Part shown: positions 1-7,129 of the stretch, piece by piece
Position numbering within the stretch: position 1 is the first letter of the stretch
How the letters are laid out: each line of letters begins with the position of its first letter
Source of the DNA: Caulobacteraceae bacterium
GTDB taxonomy: Bacteria > Pseudomonadota > Alphaproteobacteria > Caulobacterales > Caulobacteraceae
Direction: 5' to 3'
DNA: 15,913 bases
NCBI GenBank assembly: GCA_947456005.1
Contig: CANGRP010000023.1
Coordinates: forward strand, 1-15,913
Notes under the pieces: model-generated
Seen by the model: only the letters and a program-made list of their open reading frames with translations
Told to the model about the DNA's origin: nothing
Database searches by the model: none
Translations under genes and position numbers: made by a program

Positions 1-1
1 A

Positions 2-1135
2 CGCGCCAGCCAGCCCCGGCCTGGCGGGCCCCTGGTGTGGCTGCACGGGGTCAGCGTGGGCGAGTCCCTCTCGCTCCTGGCCCTCGTGGAGGGCCTTCAG
101 GCGCGCCGGCCTGACCTCGCCCTCCTGGTCACTTCCGGCACCCGCACCTCGGCGGACCTCCTGGCCCGGCGACTGCCCGAAGGCGTCGTCCACCAGTATG
201 TGCCGGTGGACGGCCCCCGGGCGGTGCGGCGCTTCCTCGACCACTGGCGCCCGGACATCGGCGTCTTCGCCGAGAGCGAGCTCTGGCCCAACCTCCTCCA
301 GTCGGCCCGGCGCCGAGGGACCCGCCTGGCCCTTGTCTCAGCCCGGATCACGGAGGGAACCGCCCGGACCTGGCAAAGGGCGCCAGCTTCGGCCCGACGC
401 CTCCTGGGCCTCTTCGACCTCATCCTGCCCCAGGACCAGGCTAGCGCCGCCCGGCTAGCGGAGCTCGGCGCCGCCTGCGGCCGGGAGCTGAACCTGAAGC
501 GGGCGGGCTCGCCCCTGCCCTTTGATCCGGCCGAACTGGAGCGTCTGCGGGGGCTCGCCGGGGGACGCCCTGTCCTCCTGGCGGCCAGCACCCATCCCGG
601 AGAGGAGGCCCTGGTCGCCGGCGCGGCGGAGGGACTGGGCGCCCTCCTCATCCTGGCCCCACGGCATCCCGAGCGCGGCGGCGAGATCGGCGTGGCCCTC
701 AGCGCCCCGAGGCGGGCCCTCGGCCAGTCCCCGGGACCGCACGATCACATCTGGATCGCCGACACCCTCGGGGAGATGGGCCTCCTTTTCCGCCTCGCCG
801 ACCTGGTGGTGATGGGCGGCAGTTTTCCGGGCGGAATTGGCGGCCACAACCCGCTTGAGCCGGCCCGCCTGGGCGTCCCGGTGCTGACAGGGCCCGACAT
901 CGCCAACTCGGCCGATATCTATGGCGAGATGCTCGACGAGGCCTGCGCCCTCATCGCGGGCGACGGAGAGGACCTCCGACGCAAGCTTGAGGGCCTGCTG
1001 GGCCAGCCCGGCCTGAGGCGCCGCATGGGCGAAGCCGCCCTGGGCTATGCGGCGCAGCAGGGCGAGAGCCTTTCGGCGGCGCTCGACGACCTGGCGCCCC
1101 TGTTGCCGCCGCCTTCGGAAAAGAGCGCCGCATGA
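2..1135 (+). CDS. waaA: 3-deoxy-D-manno-octulosonic acid (Kdo) transferase, 5' end cut off by window edge
   Basis: Transfers Kdo from CMP-Kdo to lipid IVA at the cytoplasmic face of the inner membrane, the first step of LPS core synthesis. The frame is open from base 2, and the family is usually about 420-430 residues, so roughly 45-50 N-terminal residues (the membrane anchor) lie outside the window. The GTG at 35 is internal, not the start. Visible family signatures are WLHGVSVGES near the left edge, whose Glu (bases 62-64) corresponds to the catalytic base of WaaA; ESELWPN; the ASTHPGEE segment; PRHPER in the nucleotide-sugar domain; and GGHNPLEPA near the C-terminus. The stop codon overlaps the lpxK start by 4 bp (ATGA), so the two are translationally coupled. 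Whether it adds one or two Kdo residues cannot be read from the sequence. Confidence 0.95.
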   Translation, partial: RASQPRPGGPLVWLHGVSVGESLSLLALVEGLQARRPDLALLVTSGTRTSADLLARRLPEGVVHQYVPVDGPRAVRRFLDHWRPDIGVFAESELWPNLLQSARRRGTRLALVSARITEGTARTWQRAPASARRLLGLFDLILPQDQASAARLAELGAACGRELNLKRAGSPLPFDPAELERLRGLAGGRPVLLAASTHPGEEALVAGAAEGLGALLILAPRHPERGGEIGVALSAPRRALGQSPGPHDHIWIADTLGEMGLLFRLADLVVMGGSFPGGIGGHNPLEPARLGVPVLTGPDIANSADIYGEMLDEACALIAGDGEDLRRKLEGLLGQPGLRRRMGEAALGYAAQQGESLSAALDDLAPLLPPPSEKSAA

Positions 1136-2151
1136 AGCTGCCGACCCCGCGCTGGTGGTACGTCCGGGAGGGACGGCCCGGGCCGGTCCTGCACCTCCTC
1201 CTGAAGCCCCTGTCCTGGGTCTGGGCGGCCGCGACGGCCCGCCGCATCGCCCGGGGCCGACCCGTGGACCCTGGCGTCCCGGTGATCTGCGTTGGCAACC
1301 TGACCCTGGGCGGGACGGGCAAGACGCCGGTGGTCGCCGCCCTCGCCCGGCGGTTGTCCGACGCCGACTGGCGACCCGCCATCCTCTCACGGGGCTACGG
1401 CGGCCGGTTGGAGGGCCCCGTCCGGGTGGACCCGGAGCGCCACTCCGCTGATGAGACCGGCGACGAGCCCCTGATGCTCGCCCAGGCCCTGCCCGGCGTG
1501 GACGTCTGGGTCGCCCGCGACCGGGCGGCCGGCGCCCTGGCCGCAGCCAGGGGCGGCGCCGACTTGATCCTCATGGACGACGGGCACCAGAACCCCTCGG
1601 TCCTGAAGACCCTGTCCCTGGTGGTCAGCGATGCTGAGACCCGCGACGGGGAATGGCCCCTGGGCGATGGCGGGGTCTTTCCCGCCGGCCCCCTGCGCGA
1701 GCCCCTGGCGGCCGGCCTCGCCCGCGCCGACGCCGTGGTCCTGCTCCTGCCGGCGGATCTCGAACGGCCGGATCCGGACCTGGTCGCCGCCCTGACCGGC
1801 CCGGTCCTGCTGACCGCGAGCCTGGAACCGGAGGCCCCGCCGCCCGCCGGGCCACAGGTCGGCTTCGCCGGCGTCGGCAAGCCCTGGAAGGTGGAGCGCG
1901 CCCTCAGGGCCGCCGGCTGCAAGCTCGTAGACTTCGCCGCCTTCCCTGATCACGCCCCCTGGACGCCAGCTCGGCTGGGGGCTCTGGAGGCCCTGGCCGC
2001 CGCACACGGCGCAGGCCTGGTGACGACGACCAAGGATTGGGTGCGCCTGCCCCCGGACTGGCGGGCCAGGGTCACAGCCTGGCCCGTTCAGGCGGTCTTC
2101 GGGGACACGGCGGCGCTGGACGTCCTGCTCGGACGCCTTCCCCGCCGCTGA
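1132..2151 (+). CDS. lpxK: Tetraacyldisaccharide 4'-kinase (lipid A 4'-kinase)
   Basis: Phosphorylates the 4' position of the tetraacyl disaccharide-1-phosphate to give lipid IVA, the substrate of the WaaA encoded just upstream. The protein has 339 residues, normal for the family. The N-terminal amphipathic/hydrophobic stretch (about residues 15-40) fits inner-membrane association. The Walker A loop GGTGKT is at residues 60-65, preceded by VGNLTLG. RGYGG, GDEP, the DDGHQN segment (DDGxQ of the family) and the PAGPLREP motif follow in the usual order. The start ATG overlaps the waaA stop, and a GGAAAAGAG ribosome-binding site (1117-1125) lies 6 nt before it. The gene ends 6 bp from the convergent phosphotransferase gene with no clear terminator between them. 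Confidence 0.96.
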   Translation: MKLPTPRWWYVREGRPGPVLHLLLKPLSWVWAAATARRIARGRPVDPGVPVICVGNLTLGGTGKTPVVAALARRLSDADWRPAILSRGYGGRLEGPVRVDPERHSADETGDEPLMLAQALPGVDVWVARDRAAGALAAARGGADLILMDDGHQNPSVLKTLSLVVSDAETRDGEWPLGDGGVFPAGPLREPLAAGLARADAVVLLLPADLERPDPDLVAALTGPVLLTASLEPEAPPPAGPQVGFAGVGKPWKVERALRAAGCKLVDFAAFPDHAPWTPARLGALEALAAAHGAGLVTTTKDWVRLPPDWRARVTAWPVQAVFGDTAALDVLLGRLPRR

Positions 2152-2157
2152 CCCTGA

Positions 2158-3225
2158 TCAGGCGCCGGCGCGCTGGGCGAAATGCCAGGCCGCGGAGGCC
2201 AGTTGCGGCACGCGCTCCTCCATGGCGGCGGCCTGCGGGCTGTTGGCGGTGCCGTCCCGGGCCCGGCCGACAATGCCCTGGCAGATGCCGGCCAGGCGGA
2301 AGAGGTTGTAGGCGAAGAACCAGTCGACGTTGGGAACCTGGTCCCGGCCGGTCAGGCGGCAGTACTCGGCCACGGTCTCCTCCACGGTGGGAATCCCGTG
2401 GGCGGTCAGGTCGGGAATGCCGGCGATGGTCCCGTTCACCCAGTGCATCAGGAAGTAGGTGAAGTCGGCCATGGGATCGCCCAGGGTCGACAGCTCCCAG
2501 TCCAGGACGGCCGCGACCCGGGGCTCGGTGGGGTGCAGGACCATGTTGTCGAGGCGGTAGTCGCCATGGACGACCGTGCTTCGGTCCTGGTGCGGCAGGG
2601 TCTGGGGCAGCCAGTCCATAAGCCGCTCCATGGTGTCGAGCTTGACGGTCTCGGAGGCGCGATACTGCTTGGTCCAGCGGTCGACCTGACGGCCCATGTA
2701 GTTGCCGGGCTTGCCGAAGTCGGACAGGCCCACGGCGTCGACATCGGTGTTGTGCAGGTCGGCCAGGGTCTTGATCTTGGCCATGTAGATGGCCCGGCGC
2801 TCGGCGGGCTCGTACTGCGGCAGGGTCTGGTCCCAGAGGATCCGGCCCTCGACCATGTCCATGACGTAGAACCAGGTGCCGATCACCGACTCATCGGTGC
2901 ACAGGCCGTAGGAGCGGGCTACCGGAAAGCCCGTCGGATAGAGGCCGGTGATGACCTTGTACTCGCGGTCCACCGCGTGCGCCGAAGGCAGGAGCTTGCC
3001 CGGCGGCTTGCGGCGCATGACGTACTTCTTGCTGGGGGTGACCAGCTGGTAGGTTGGGTTGGACTGGCCACCCTTGAACTGGCGGACCTCCAGGGGGCCC
3101 TCGTAGCCCTCGACATGGGCCTGCATCCAGGCCGCCAGGGAGGCCTCGTCGAAACGGTGAGACTCGACCACGGCCTTCGTGCCCGTATTGGCGGCCTCGC
3201 GTTCCTGTTCCGGCGTCATGGCCAT
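2158..3225 (-). CDS. APH-fold phosphotransferase family protein (ACAD10/ACAD11 kinase-like)
   Basis: A 355-residue kinase of the aminoglycoside phosphotransferase/choline kinase fold. The N-lobe has FKGGQSNPTY (about 50-59, the nucleotide loop) and YVMRRKP (68-74, with the expected ATP-binding Lys/Arg region). The catalytic loop HGDYRLDN is at 220-227 (catalytic Asp222, metal ligand Asn227) and the metal-binding LDWE at 241-244. FKGGQSNPTY, MRRKPPG and LSTLGDP match the bacterial proteins related to the kinase domain of ACAD10/11, which phosphorylates hydroxyacyl substrates, rather than drug-resistance kinases. Antibiotic resistance should not be inferred. The frame extends upstream to 3309, but I chose the ATG at 3225 because AGGGGAG lies 8 nt before it and conserved sequence begins shortly after. 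No acyl-CoA dehydrogenase gene is adjacent, so the substrate is unknown. Confidence 0.88.
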   Translation of the reverse strand: MAMTPEQEREAANTGTKAVVESHRFDEASLAAWMQAHVEGYEGPLEVRQFKGGQSNPTYQLVTPSKKYVMRRKPPGKLLPSAHAVDREYKVITGLYPTGFPVARSYGLCTDESVIGTWFYVMDMVEGRILWDQTLPQYEPAERRAIYMAKIKTLADLHNTDVDAVGLSDFGKPGNYMGRQVDRWTKQYRASETVKLDTMERLMDWLPQTLPHQDRSTVVHGDYRLDNMVLHPTEPRVAAVLDWELSTLGDPMADFTYFLMHWVNGTIAGIPDLTAHGIPTVEETVAEYCRLTGRDQVPNVDWFFAYNLFRLAGICQGIVGRARDGTANSPQAAAMEERVPQLASAAWHFAQRAGA

Positions 3226-3263
3226 ACCCGTCGCTCCCCTGAGTTCTGTCGTCTTATGGCGAT

Positions 3264-3293
3264 GTCTTAGCGAACCGCGAGGCCCTGCGGCAA
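3264..3293 (-). promoter_or_regulatory. Candidate housekeeping promoter of the phosphotransferase gene
   Basis: On the minus strand, TTGCCGC (3293-3287) and GCTAAGAC (3271-3264) are 15 bp apart. They resemble the Caulobacter sigma-73 consensus as I recall it (TTGaCgS, 10-14 bp, GCtANAWC). Transcription would start near 3257, leaving a leader of about 30 nt that carries the AGGGGAG ribosome-binding site. Position and sequence fit, but this is motif matching by eye. Confidence 0.4.
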
Positions 3294-3327
3294 GCGCGCT
3301 CGCGCGCACATCGGGGACCGGATTTCG

Positions 3328-3347
3328 TTAACCGTCTGCGGGCTAAG
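3328..3347 (+). promoter_or_regulatory. Possible CtrA half-site and -10-like element before the RTX gene
   Basis: TTAACCGT (3328-3335) differs at one base from the CtrA half-site TTAACCAT recalled from Caulobacter, and GCTAAG (3342-3347) resembles the first part of the sigma-73 -10 element. No convincing -35 element is at the right distance and no full TTAA-N7-TTAA site exists. This is the only promoter-like material I see on the plus strand of the 162-bp divergent gap. Confidence 0.2.
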
Positions 3348-3375
3348 CACGGAGGACGGCTTCTTGTCTGCTTCC

Positions 3376-3381
3376 GGGGGA
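3376..3381 (+). promoter_or_regulatory. Ribosome-binding site deciding the RTX start
   Basis: GGGGGA lies 6 nt before the ATG at 3388. A TTG at 3364, 24 nt upstream in the same frame, lacks a comparable site, so the ATG is preferred. Confidence 0.6.
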
Positions 3382-3387
3382 CCGCCC

Positions 3388-5817
3388 ATGGCCAACTATG
3401 TCTTCGAGACCCTGACCCCAGAGCAGGCGGCGGTCTTTACGGCGACGGACACCCTGACCTTCTCGACGCCCGGAGCGACCGCCAGGGCCGTAGCGGTGAC
3501 CCTTGTCCCCTATGTCGCCCCCAACTTCTTCCAGGGACTGGTCGGGTCCACGCCCTCGGTGACGCTGATATTCGGCGGCCGGACCGTGCTGTTCAACGGG
3601 GCGGGCGCCATTCCACCCGGCATCGCCGGACTCGGGGCGTCCGCGGGACAGATCACTTTCCCCGACGGCTCGCGTCTCTATCTTGGCGGCCTCGGCGCGG
3701 ACTCGGTTGCGGGCGGGACCACCCCTGACGCCCTGCATGGCGGAGACGGCGCCGACACCCTTGCAGGCCTCGACGGCGACGACGTCCTCCAGGGTAACCA
3801 GGGTAATGACAGCCTGGCCGGAGGCAGCGGTGCGGACACCCTGCTGGGCGGCCAGGGGGACGACACCCTCGCCCTGGGCGATGGCAACAACTACGGGCAC
3901 GGCAATCTGGGCAATGACACCATCCTCGGCGGGACCGGCGCCGATATCCTCCTCGGCGGTCAGGGCAATGACAGCCTGTCCGGCGCCGGCGGCGGCGACT
4001 ATCTCTCCGGGGACCTGGGCGACGACACCCTCCTTGGGGGAACAGGCGCAGAGCAGCTTCTGGGCGGCGCAGGCAACGACCTGATCACCGGCGGCGGCGG
4101 GCCGGACATCGCCAACGGCAACCAGGGCGATGACACCCTGGTCGGAGGCACAGGGGCGGACTCCCTGCTCGGCGGCCAGGGGAACGACAGCGTCAATGCA
4201 GACGCCGGCGTCAACTACGTCCACGGGAACCTGGGCAATGACGCCATCACATCCCTCGGGGGGAATGACACCCTGCTCGGGGGCCAAGGAAACGACACCC
4301 TCGCCGCCGGCGACGGGTCCAACTACGTCACGGGAGACCTTGGCGACGATTCGGTCGGCGCCGGTACGGGCGCGGACTCCCTGGCGGGGGCCGATGGGGC
4401 CGACTCCCTCTCGGGTGGCGGAGGAGCGGACACCCTCGACGCGGGGAGCGGCGCGGACCAGGTGAGCGCCGGAGCCGGGTCGGACCGGATTCTCGGGGGC
4501 GACGGCAATGACAGCGTCAGCGACACCGGCGGCGCCAATCTCATCTCCCTGGGCGAGGGAGCGGACACCCTGTCGGCCGGCAGCGGGAGCGACACGGTGA
4601 CGGGCGAGACAGGGGCGGACAGCCTGCTCGCCGGCGGCGGGGACAACAGCGTCCTGGGAGGCGCGGATTCGGACACCCTCGCGGGCGGGAGCGGCGCGGA
4701 CACCCTGCTTGCTGAAGATGGCAATGACAGCCTTTCGGGCGGAGGCGGTGCGGACTCACTGGACGGGGGGACGGGCAATGACACCCTCTCCCAGGCCATG
4801 ATCCTTTCCGGCGTAGCCACGCTGATCGGCGGCGCCGGCGACGACGCCTTCAACCTGACAGGATCGGCGGGGGGCTCCTCGGTCCTTTCGGATGGCGGGG
4901 CGGGAAATGACAGCCTCCTGGGCAGCTCCGGGGCGGATTACTTCATCGGAGGGTCCGGCGCGGACACGGCGTCCGCCGTGGGGGGGACGGACACCCTCAC
5001 CGGGGGGGCCGACGGCGACAGCCTTGTGGGGGGCGCCGGCGGCGCCAGCCTGTCAGGCGACGCCGGAGCCGACACCCTGGCGAGCGGTACGGGCGCAGAG
5101 ACGGTCTCGGGCGACGCCGGCGCGGATGTCATGTCCTCCGGCGGCGGATCGGACAGCCTCCTCGGGGGCGAGGACGCCGACAGCCTGACCGGGGGCACGG
5201 GCGCATCCACCCTGTCCGGAGACGCCGGCGGCGACACCCTGGCGGGCGGCGCAGGGGCGGAGATCCTCTTTGGCGGGATCGGCTCCGATATCATCTCCAG
5301 CGGCGGGGGATCGGACACCCTGACCGGCGGCGGCGATGGCGACAGCCTCTCCGGCGGGGCGGGCGCCTCCAGCCTCTCGGGCGATGACGGCGCCGATACC
5401 CTGGCGGGCGGCGCCGGCGCAGAGACCCTTTCGGGCGGGGCCGGGCAGGACCAGCTCAGCGGCGGCCTGGCGGCTGACGTCTTCCTCTTCACAGCAGGCG
5501 CTTCGACCGCCATCGCCCGGGATGTGATCAGCGACTTCATCGCGGGAACCGACAAGATCTCCTTTGGACTCGGCGCGGTGAACAGCGGGACCGGACCGGC
5601 TGGCTTCAGCGCCGCCGCCAACGCGACCTCCTTCACGGCGGCGCAGTCGGCGGCGTTGGCCCTGATCTCGGCGGGGACGGATGATGTCGTGGCCGTGCGC
5701 GACACAGCCGCCAGCCTGACCTACGTCTTCGCTGACACCGATGGCGACAATGCGATCGACACGGTGGTGGAGCTCACGGGCCTGGTGACACTGGCGCAGA
5801 CGGACTTCATTGGCTGA
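3388..5817 (+). CDS. RTX-type calcium-binding protein, probably type I secreted
   Basis: An 809-residue repeat protein. Residues 1 to about 100 form a small non-repetitive beta-rich domain starting MANYVFETL; I recall similar N-termini in Caulobacterales RTX proteins. From about residue 100 it consists mostly of RTX nonapeptides (GGxGxDxLx), which fold as a parallel beta-roll binding Ca2+. Thirty-nine 9-residue units run without a break in register from 3748 to 4800. A 61-residue non-repetitive linker follows, then 18 more units (4984-5469). The last 115 residues (DVFLF, VISDF, TDKISFGL, ending FIG) look like a serralysin/RTX-type C-terminal secretion region with the uncleaved type I signal. 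There is no N-terminal signal peptide, no Cys or Trp, and a single Lys near the C-terminus, as expected for a very acidic exported protein. No protease, lipase or pore-forming domain is recognisable. No ABC exporter, HlyD or TolC gene is nearby. Possible roles are surface layer, adhesion or matrix; the function is unknown. Confidence 0.9.
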   Translation: MANYVFETLTPEQAAVFTATDTLTFSTPGATARAVAVTLVPYVAPNFFQGLVGSTPSVTLIFGGRTVLFNGAGAIPPGIAGLGASAGQITFPDGSRLYLGGLGADSVAGGTTPDALHGGDGADTLAGLDGDDVLQGNQGNDSLAGGSGADTLLGGQGDDTLALGDGNNYGHGNLGNDTILGGTGADILLGGQGNDSLSGAGGGDYLSGDLGDDTLLGGTGAEQLLGGAGNDLITGGGGPDIANGNQGDDTLVGGTGADSLLGGQGNDSVNADAGVNYVHGNLGNDAITSLGGNDTLLGGQGNDTLAAGDGSNYVTGDLGDDSVGAGTGADSLAGADGADSLSGGGGADTLDAGSGADQVSAGAGSDRILGGDGNDSVSDTGGANLISLGEGADTLSAGSGSDTVTGETGADSLLAGGGDNSVLGGADSDTLAGGSGADTLLAEDGNDSLSGGGGADSLDGGTGNDTLSQAMILSGVATLIGGAGDDAFNLTGSAGGSSVLSDGGAGNDSLLGSSGADYFIGGSGADTASAVGGTDTLTGGADGDSLVGGAGGASLSGDAGADTLASGTGAETVSGDAGADVMSSGGGSDSLLGGEDADSLTGGTGASTLSGDAGGDTLAGGAGAEILFGGIGSDIISSGGGSDTLTGGGDGDSLSGGAGASSLSGDDGADTLAGGAGAETLSGGAGQDQLSGGLAADVFLFTAGASTAIARDVISDFIAGTDKISFGLGAVNSGTGPAGFSAAANATSFTAAQSAALALISAGTDDVVAVRDTAASLTYVFADTDGDNAIDTVVELTGLVTLAQTDFIG
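3748..4800 (+). repeat. Uninterrupted run of 39 RTX nonapeptide repeats (27-bp period)
   Basis: Every ninth codon is glycine (one Asp exception), mostly in the pattern G-[A/N/D/S]-D-[T/S]-L followed by four Gly/Asp/Ala-rich residues. The 27-bp register is never lost over 1053 bp. The Asp in the third position of most units supplies the Ca2+ ligand in the beta-roll. Confidence 0.93.
3829..4368 (+). repeat. Five tandem 108-bp (36-residue) super-repeats inside the RTX gene
   Basis: Units start at 3829, 3937, 4045, 4153 and 4261. Each holds four nonapeptides with position-specific identity. The first is GADxLLGGQ-like. The second is GNDSL- or GDDTL-like. The third is atypical, mostly Gx[N/D]Y followed by a residue pair and G[N/D]L. 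The fourth is mostly G[N/D]DT-like ending GGT. The third copy is the most diverged (GPDI in place of the Tyr unit). The pattern implies duplication of four-unit blocks. Confidence 0.85.
4984..5469 (+). repeat. Three tandem 162-bp (54-residue) super-repeats inside the RTX gene
   Basis: Copies start at 4984, 5146 and 5308. Each holds six nonapeptides in the same order. The first is G[T/S]D[T/S]L. The second begins with Asp instead of Gly (DGDSL or DADSL). The third is GGASLSGDA- or GASxLSGDx-like and lacks the usual Asp. The fourth is G[A/G]DTLA. The fifth is GAE[T/I]. The sixth ends in SSGG in the first two copies. The third copy runs directly into the C-terminal secretion region. Confidence 0.85.
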
Positions 5818-5854
5818 TCTTCAAGGCCGAGGGGCCAGGGCGCGCCAGCCAATG
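5808..5854. terminator. Inverted repeat across the two convergent stop codons, possible bidirectional terminator
   Basis: CATTGGCTG (5808-5816) and its exact complement CAGCCAATG (5846-5854) flank both stop codons of the RTX gene and purD, 29 nt apart. The loop contains a smaller GGCC-GAGG-GGCC hairpin (5825-5836). There is no T-tract on either strand, so it is not a textbook intrinsic terminator. A 9-bp inverted repeat can arise by chance in a window of this size; its position at the junction is the argument for it. Confidence 0.25.
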
Positions 5855-7098
5855 TCGGTGCGATGGAAGCTCTCAGGCCAGTCGATCCGGGCAATGGCGG
5901 CGTAGGCGCGCGCGCGCGCCGTCTCGAGGTCCGCCCCCCGGGCGCAGATGTTCAACACCCGGCCGCCTGCAGCCCTCAGAACCCCGTCGGCGTCCCGGGT
6001 GGTGCCGGCGTGGAAGACCGCCACGTCCGGCCCGAAGTCCTGCTCGGCGCCCAGGATGACCGACCCGGTGCGCGGGGCGTCTGGATATCCCTCCGCCGCC
6101 ATCACCACGCAGATCGCCACCTCGTCCCGCCACTCCGGGGCTGGGAGATCGGCGAGGGTTCCGTTTGCGCAGGCGACGAGGTAGGGGACCAGGTCGCTCT
6201 GCAGCCGGAGCATGAGCACCTGGCACTCCGGATCCCCGAACCTGGCGTTGAACTCCACCAGCCGCGGGCCGTCCGCGGTGGCCATCAGCTCGACGAACAG
6301 GGCGCCCCGGTAGGGCGCGCCCTCGGCGGCGATTCCCTTCATGGCGGGAATGGCCAGCCTCGTCATCACCTGGTCGACCAGAGTCTCAGTGAAGACCGGC
6401 GCCGGGGAGTAGGTTCCCATCCCGCCGGTGTTCGGGCCGCGTTCGCCGTCGAAGGCCCGCTTGTGGTCCTGCGCCGCACCGAAGAACCGGACCGTCTGGC
6501 CGTCCGATAGCACGAAGAGCGAGCCGATCTCGCCCTCCAGGAACGCCTCAATGACCACCCGGGCGCCCGCGGCGCCAAACCGCCCCCCCAGGGCGTCGTC
6601 GATCGCCGCCTCCGCCGTCGCCCGGTCGGGGGCCACGGTGACGCCCTTTCCGGCGGCGAGACCGTCGGCCTTGACGACGTAGGGAGGCGAGAACCGGTCC
6701 AGCGCAGCCCGCGCAGAGGCGGCGTCCTCGCACACCACCCAGGACGCGGTGGGCAGGCCGTGCCGGTCACAGAAGGCCTTGGTGAAGGCCTTTGAGCTTT
6801 CCAGCTGGCCGGCGGCGGCGACGGGGCCGAAGCAGGGGACTCCCGCGTCGGCGAGGGCGTCGGCCAGGCCCGCCTCCACTGAAGCCTCGGGGCCGATCAC
6901 CACCAGGTCGGCGGCGATCTCCTGCGCCAGGGCGACCAGCTGGGCGACTTCAGTGGGCTTCACCGGGACAAGCTCACCCAGGGCCGCCATGCCGGGATTG
7001 CCGGGGGCCATGACGAGGCGACGGGTCAGGGGGGAGGCGGAGATCTTCCAGGCCAGGGCGTGCTCGCGCCCGCCCGATCCGACGAGAAGGATGTTCAT
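5821..7098 (-). CDS. purD: Phosphoribosylamine-glycine ligase (GAR synthetase)
   Basis: Catalyses the ATP-dependent joining of glycine to 5-phosphoribosylamine, the second step of de novo purine synthesis, in the cytosol. The 425 residues match the family. The N-terminal domain starts MNILLVGSGGREHALAWK. GPE (IGPEASVEAGLADAL) follows near residue 70-85, then the ATP-grasp region with VVKADGLAAGKGV, the GMGTYSPAP substrate loop, and EFNARFGDPECQ, which carries the metal and ATP ligands. The frame continues upstream to 7395, but the ATG at 7098 gives the canonical N-terminus and has AAAGG just upstream. The gene begins 31 bp after the phoB stop on the same strand, so it may be read through from the pho operon or use a promoter inside phoB. 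It converges on the RTX gene with a 3-bp gap. Confidence 0.96.
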   Translation of the reverse strand: MNILLVGSGGREHALAWKISASPLTRRLVMAPGNPGMAALGELVPVKPTEVAQLVALAQEIAADLVVIGPEASVEAGLADALADAGVPCFGPVAAAGQLESSKAFTKAFCDRHGLPTASWVVCEDAASARAALDRFSPPYVVKADGLAAGKGVTVAPDRATAEAAIDDALGGRFGAAGARVVIEAFLEGEIGSLFVLSDGQTVRFFGAAQDHKRAFDGERGPNTGGMGTYSPAPVFTETLVDQVMTRLAIPAMKGIAAEGAPYRGALFVELMATADGPRLVEFNARFGDPECQVLMLRLQSDLVPYLVACANGTLADLPAPEWRDEVAICVVMAAEGYPDAPRTGSVILGAEQDFGPDVAVFHAGTTRDADGVLRAAGGRVLNICARGADLETARARAYAAIARIDWPESFHRTDIGWRALAPRP

Positions 7099-7129
7099 GG
7101 CCCGCCTTTCGCGCGGCAAGGCCGCTAGG

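Noticed and set aside
2158..3225. Antibiotic-resistance kinase
   Set aside because: The sequence matches the ACAD10/11-like phosphotransferase group, and no resistance or mobile genes are nearby.
3246..3263. CTGTCGT in the gap before the RTX gene as a Pho box
   Set aside because: The second repeat at 11-bp distance (TGGCGAT) does not match CTGTCAT, so a single heptamer remains, which is expected by chance.
2182..3270. Plus-strand open frame of 362 codons
   Set aside because: Antisense to the phosphotransferase, which carries HGDxxxxN and DWE motifs; the plus-strand product shows no family feature.
3226..3309. Longer N-terminus of the phosphotransferase
   Set aside because: The extension is basic and low-complexity, contains the candidate promoter, and the ATG at 3225 has a good ribosome-binding site.
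3343..4287. Minus-strand frame with valine- and alanine-rich repeats, and similar Pro/Ser-rich frames to 5705
   Set aside because: The repetition is the reverse reading of the RTX nonapeptide codons; the sense strand explains it fully.
3829..5469. DNA repeats as CRISPR or a mobile element
   Set aside because: The 108-bp and 162-bp periods are exact multiples of 27 bp, stay in one open frame and encode RTX units; there are no spacers, cas genes or transposase.
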